Source: an uncultured Prevotella sp. (GTDB lineage Bacteria; Bacteroidota; Bacteroidia; Bacteroidales; Bacteroidaceae). Taken from it: 5,858 nt of DNA. The position numbers were made by a program, and so were the translations under genes. Each line of letters starts with the position of its first letter. Position 1 is the stretch's first letter. This document shows, one piece after another, positions 5,373 to 5,858 of this stretch. The notes under the pieces were generated by a model. The model had not been told where the DNA came from. It searched no databases and saw only the letters and a program-made list of their open reading frames with translations. The stretch spans positions 1 to 5,858 of the forward strand of contig URYG01000202.1 in assembly GCA_900551985.1 (NCBI GenBank), written 5' to 3'.

Positions 5373-5858
5373 TTAAAAATCTACGTTGTCACTACCCGGA
5401 TCGGTCTTGCCTTCATCGGTAGAACCGCCCGAAGTGTTCCCTGATCCCGGATTGCTCTCCGAACCCGGATTGCTTCCTGATCCCGGATTGCTTCCTGAAC
5501 CCGGATCATTTCCTGAGCCCGGATCATCTACTCCCGGAACCTGCATCTCGCTGGCAAGCAGAGAGGAAACCTTCTTCACTTCCACATCCAGGTTGCCGGC
5601 AGCCAGCTCGCCGGTACCACGGCTTCTTAGCTTGTAGCCCTCGATGTTCTTGGCGATGCTGAAATCCTTCTCAGATTTCGCACCCACCTTGTTCTTGATA
5701 CCGATGGAGAAGATGGCGAGGTCGTCGATCTTCACCGAGATACCCTGCAGGCAGAGCTCCTTGATGCAGAAAGCCATGTCGGTAATCATACCCTTGATGG
5801 CTCCCTTGGAGAAAGGAGTGTTGTGGCCCGCCCTGCTGTATTTTCCGGACTCAACTCC
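5373..5858 (-). CDS. HU-related DNA-binding protein, 5' end outside the window
   Basis: The frame is open from the right edge to a TAA at 5375-5373, giving 161 visible C-terminal residues; the true start lies beyond base 5858. The visible part resembles the extended HU-like proteins of Bacteroidetes. A helical stretch (about visible residues 17-38) leads into GISVKIDDLAIFSIGIKNK (39-57), equivalent to the HU hairpin strand 'G..V.l.g.G.F'. A short basic region with KLRSRGTGEL follows. The rest is a low-complexity tail with DPGSG/NPGSG repeats ending in DNVDF; Gly/Asp/Ser-rich tails are common in this family. These proteins are thought to bind DNA in a chromosome-architecture role, but the exact role is not known. 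The gene is followed by smalltalk in the usual order. The ATG at 5789-5787 is internal, since homology continues upstream of it. Confidence 0.8.
   Translation of the reverse strand, partial: GVESGKYSRAGHNTPFSKGAIKGMITDMAFCIKELCLQGISVKIDDLAIFSIGIKNKVGAKSEKDFSIAKNIEGYKLRSRGTGELAAGNLDVEVKKVSSLLASEMQVPGVDDPGSGNDPGSGSNPGSGSNPGSESNPGSGNTSGGSTDEGKTDPGSDNVDF
5446..5527 (-). repeat. 18-bp degenerate tandem repeat encoding the NPGSGS tail
   Basis: Units start with CCCGGAT at 5446, 5464, 5482, 5500 and (partial) 5518 on the plus strand, about four and a half copies. On the coding strand each unit gives a six-residue repeat such as NPGSGS or NPGSES. Copy number is likely to vary between strains because the units are nearly identical. 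Confidence 0.75.

Overview
The window looks like a chromosomal stretch from a member of Bacteroidales, most likely a Prevotella/Segatella-type gut bacterium. Three things point there: a Bacteroides-type promoter (TTTG, 20 nt, TAnnTTTG) upstream of a UpxY-family antiterminator, export genes with the Bacteroidetes-style lipoprotein start, and an HU-related DNA-binding gene paired with a tiny 'smalltalk' gene. The genus is an inference from these traits; no database search was possible.

Layout. Bases 1-430 carry no convincing gene. They hold a 33-bp direct repeat, several short hairpins, a long imperfect inverted repeat, a candidate promoter at 223-254, and a leader of about 170 nt. A tight plus-strand operon follows: a UpxY/NusG-like antiterminator (431-1036), a Wza-like outer-membrane export lipoprotein (1082-1882), a Wzc-like polysaccharide co-polymerase/tyrosine kinase (1892-4417), and a PHP-family (CpsB/CapC/YwqE) tyrosine phosphatase (4420-5112). 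The gaps are 45, 9 and 2 nt, and no internal promoter is visible, so the genes are probably one transcript. UpxY would let RNA polymerase run through the operon. Wza and Wzc would build the export machine, with Wzc cycling between phosphorylated and unphosphorylated states on its Tyr-rich tail, and the phosphatase would reset it.

The right end is on the minus strand. An HU-related DNA-binding protein enters from the right edge (5373-5858, 5' end outside the window), followed by a 31-residue smalltalk peptide gene (5080-5175). The two are separated by about 200 nt that can fold into a nested imperfect stem. This cassette converges on and overlaps the phosphatase gene.

The most notable point is that junction. 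The phosphatase keeps all its metal-binding motifs but stops 11 residues after its last one (GTDLH), where relatives continue for a few tens of residues, and its last codons are the antisense of the smalltalk gene. No glycosyltransferase or polymerase genes follow, and the amidase gene often found after smalltalk is absent. This looks like an old recombination scar joining a capsule export module to an HU/smalltalk cassette. I see no clearly unprecedented system; the unexplained parts are the junction, the structured HU-smalltalk spacer, the leader, and the repeat block at the left edge.
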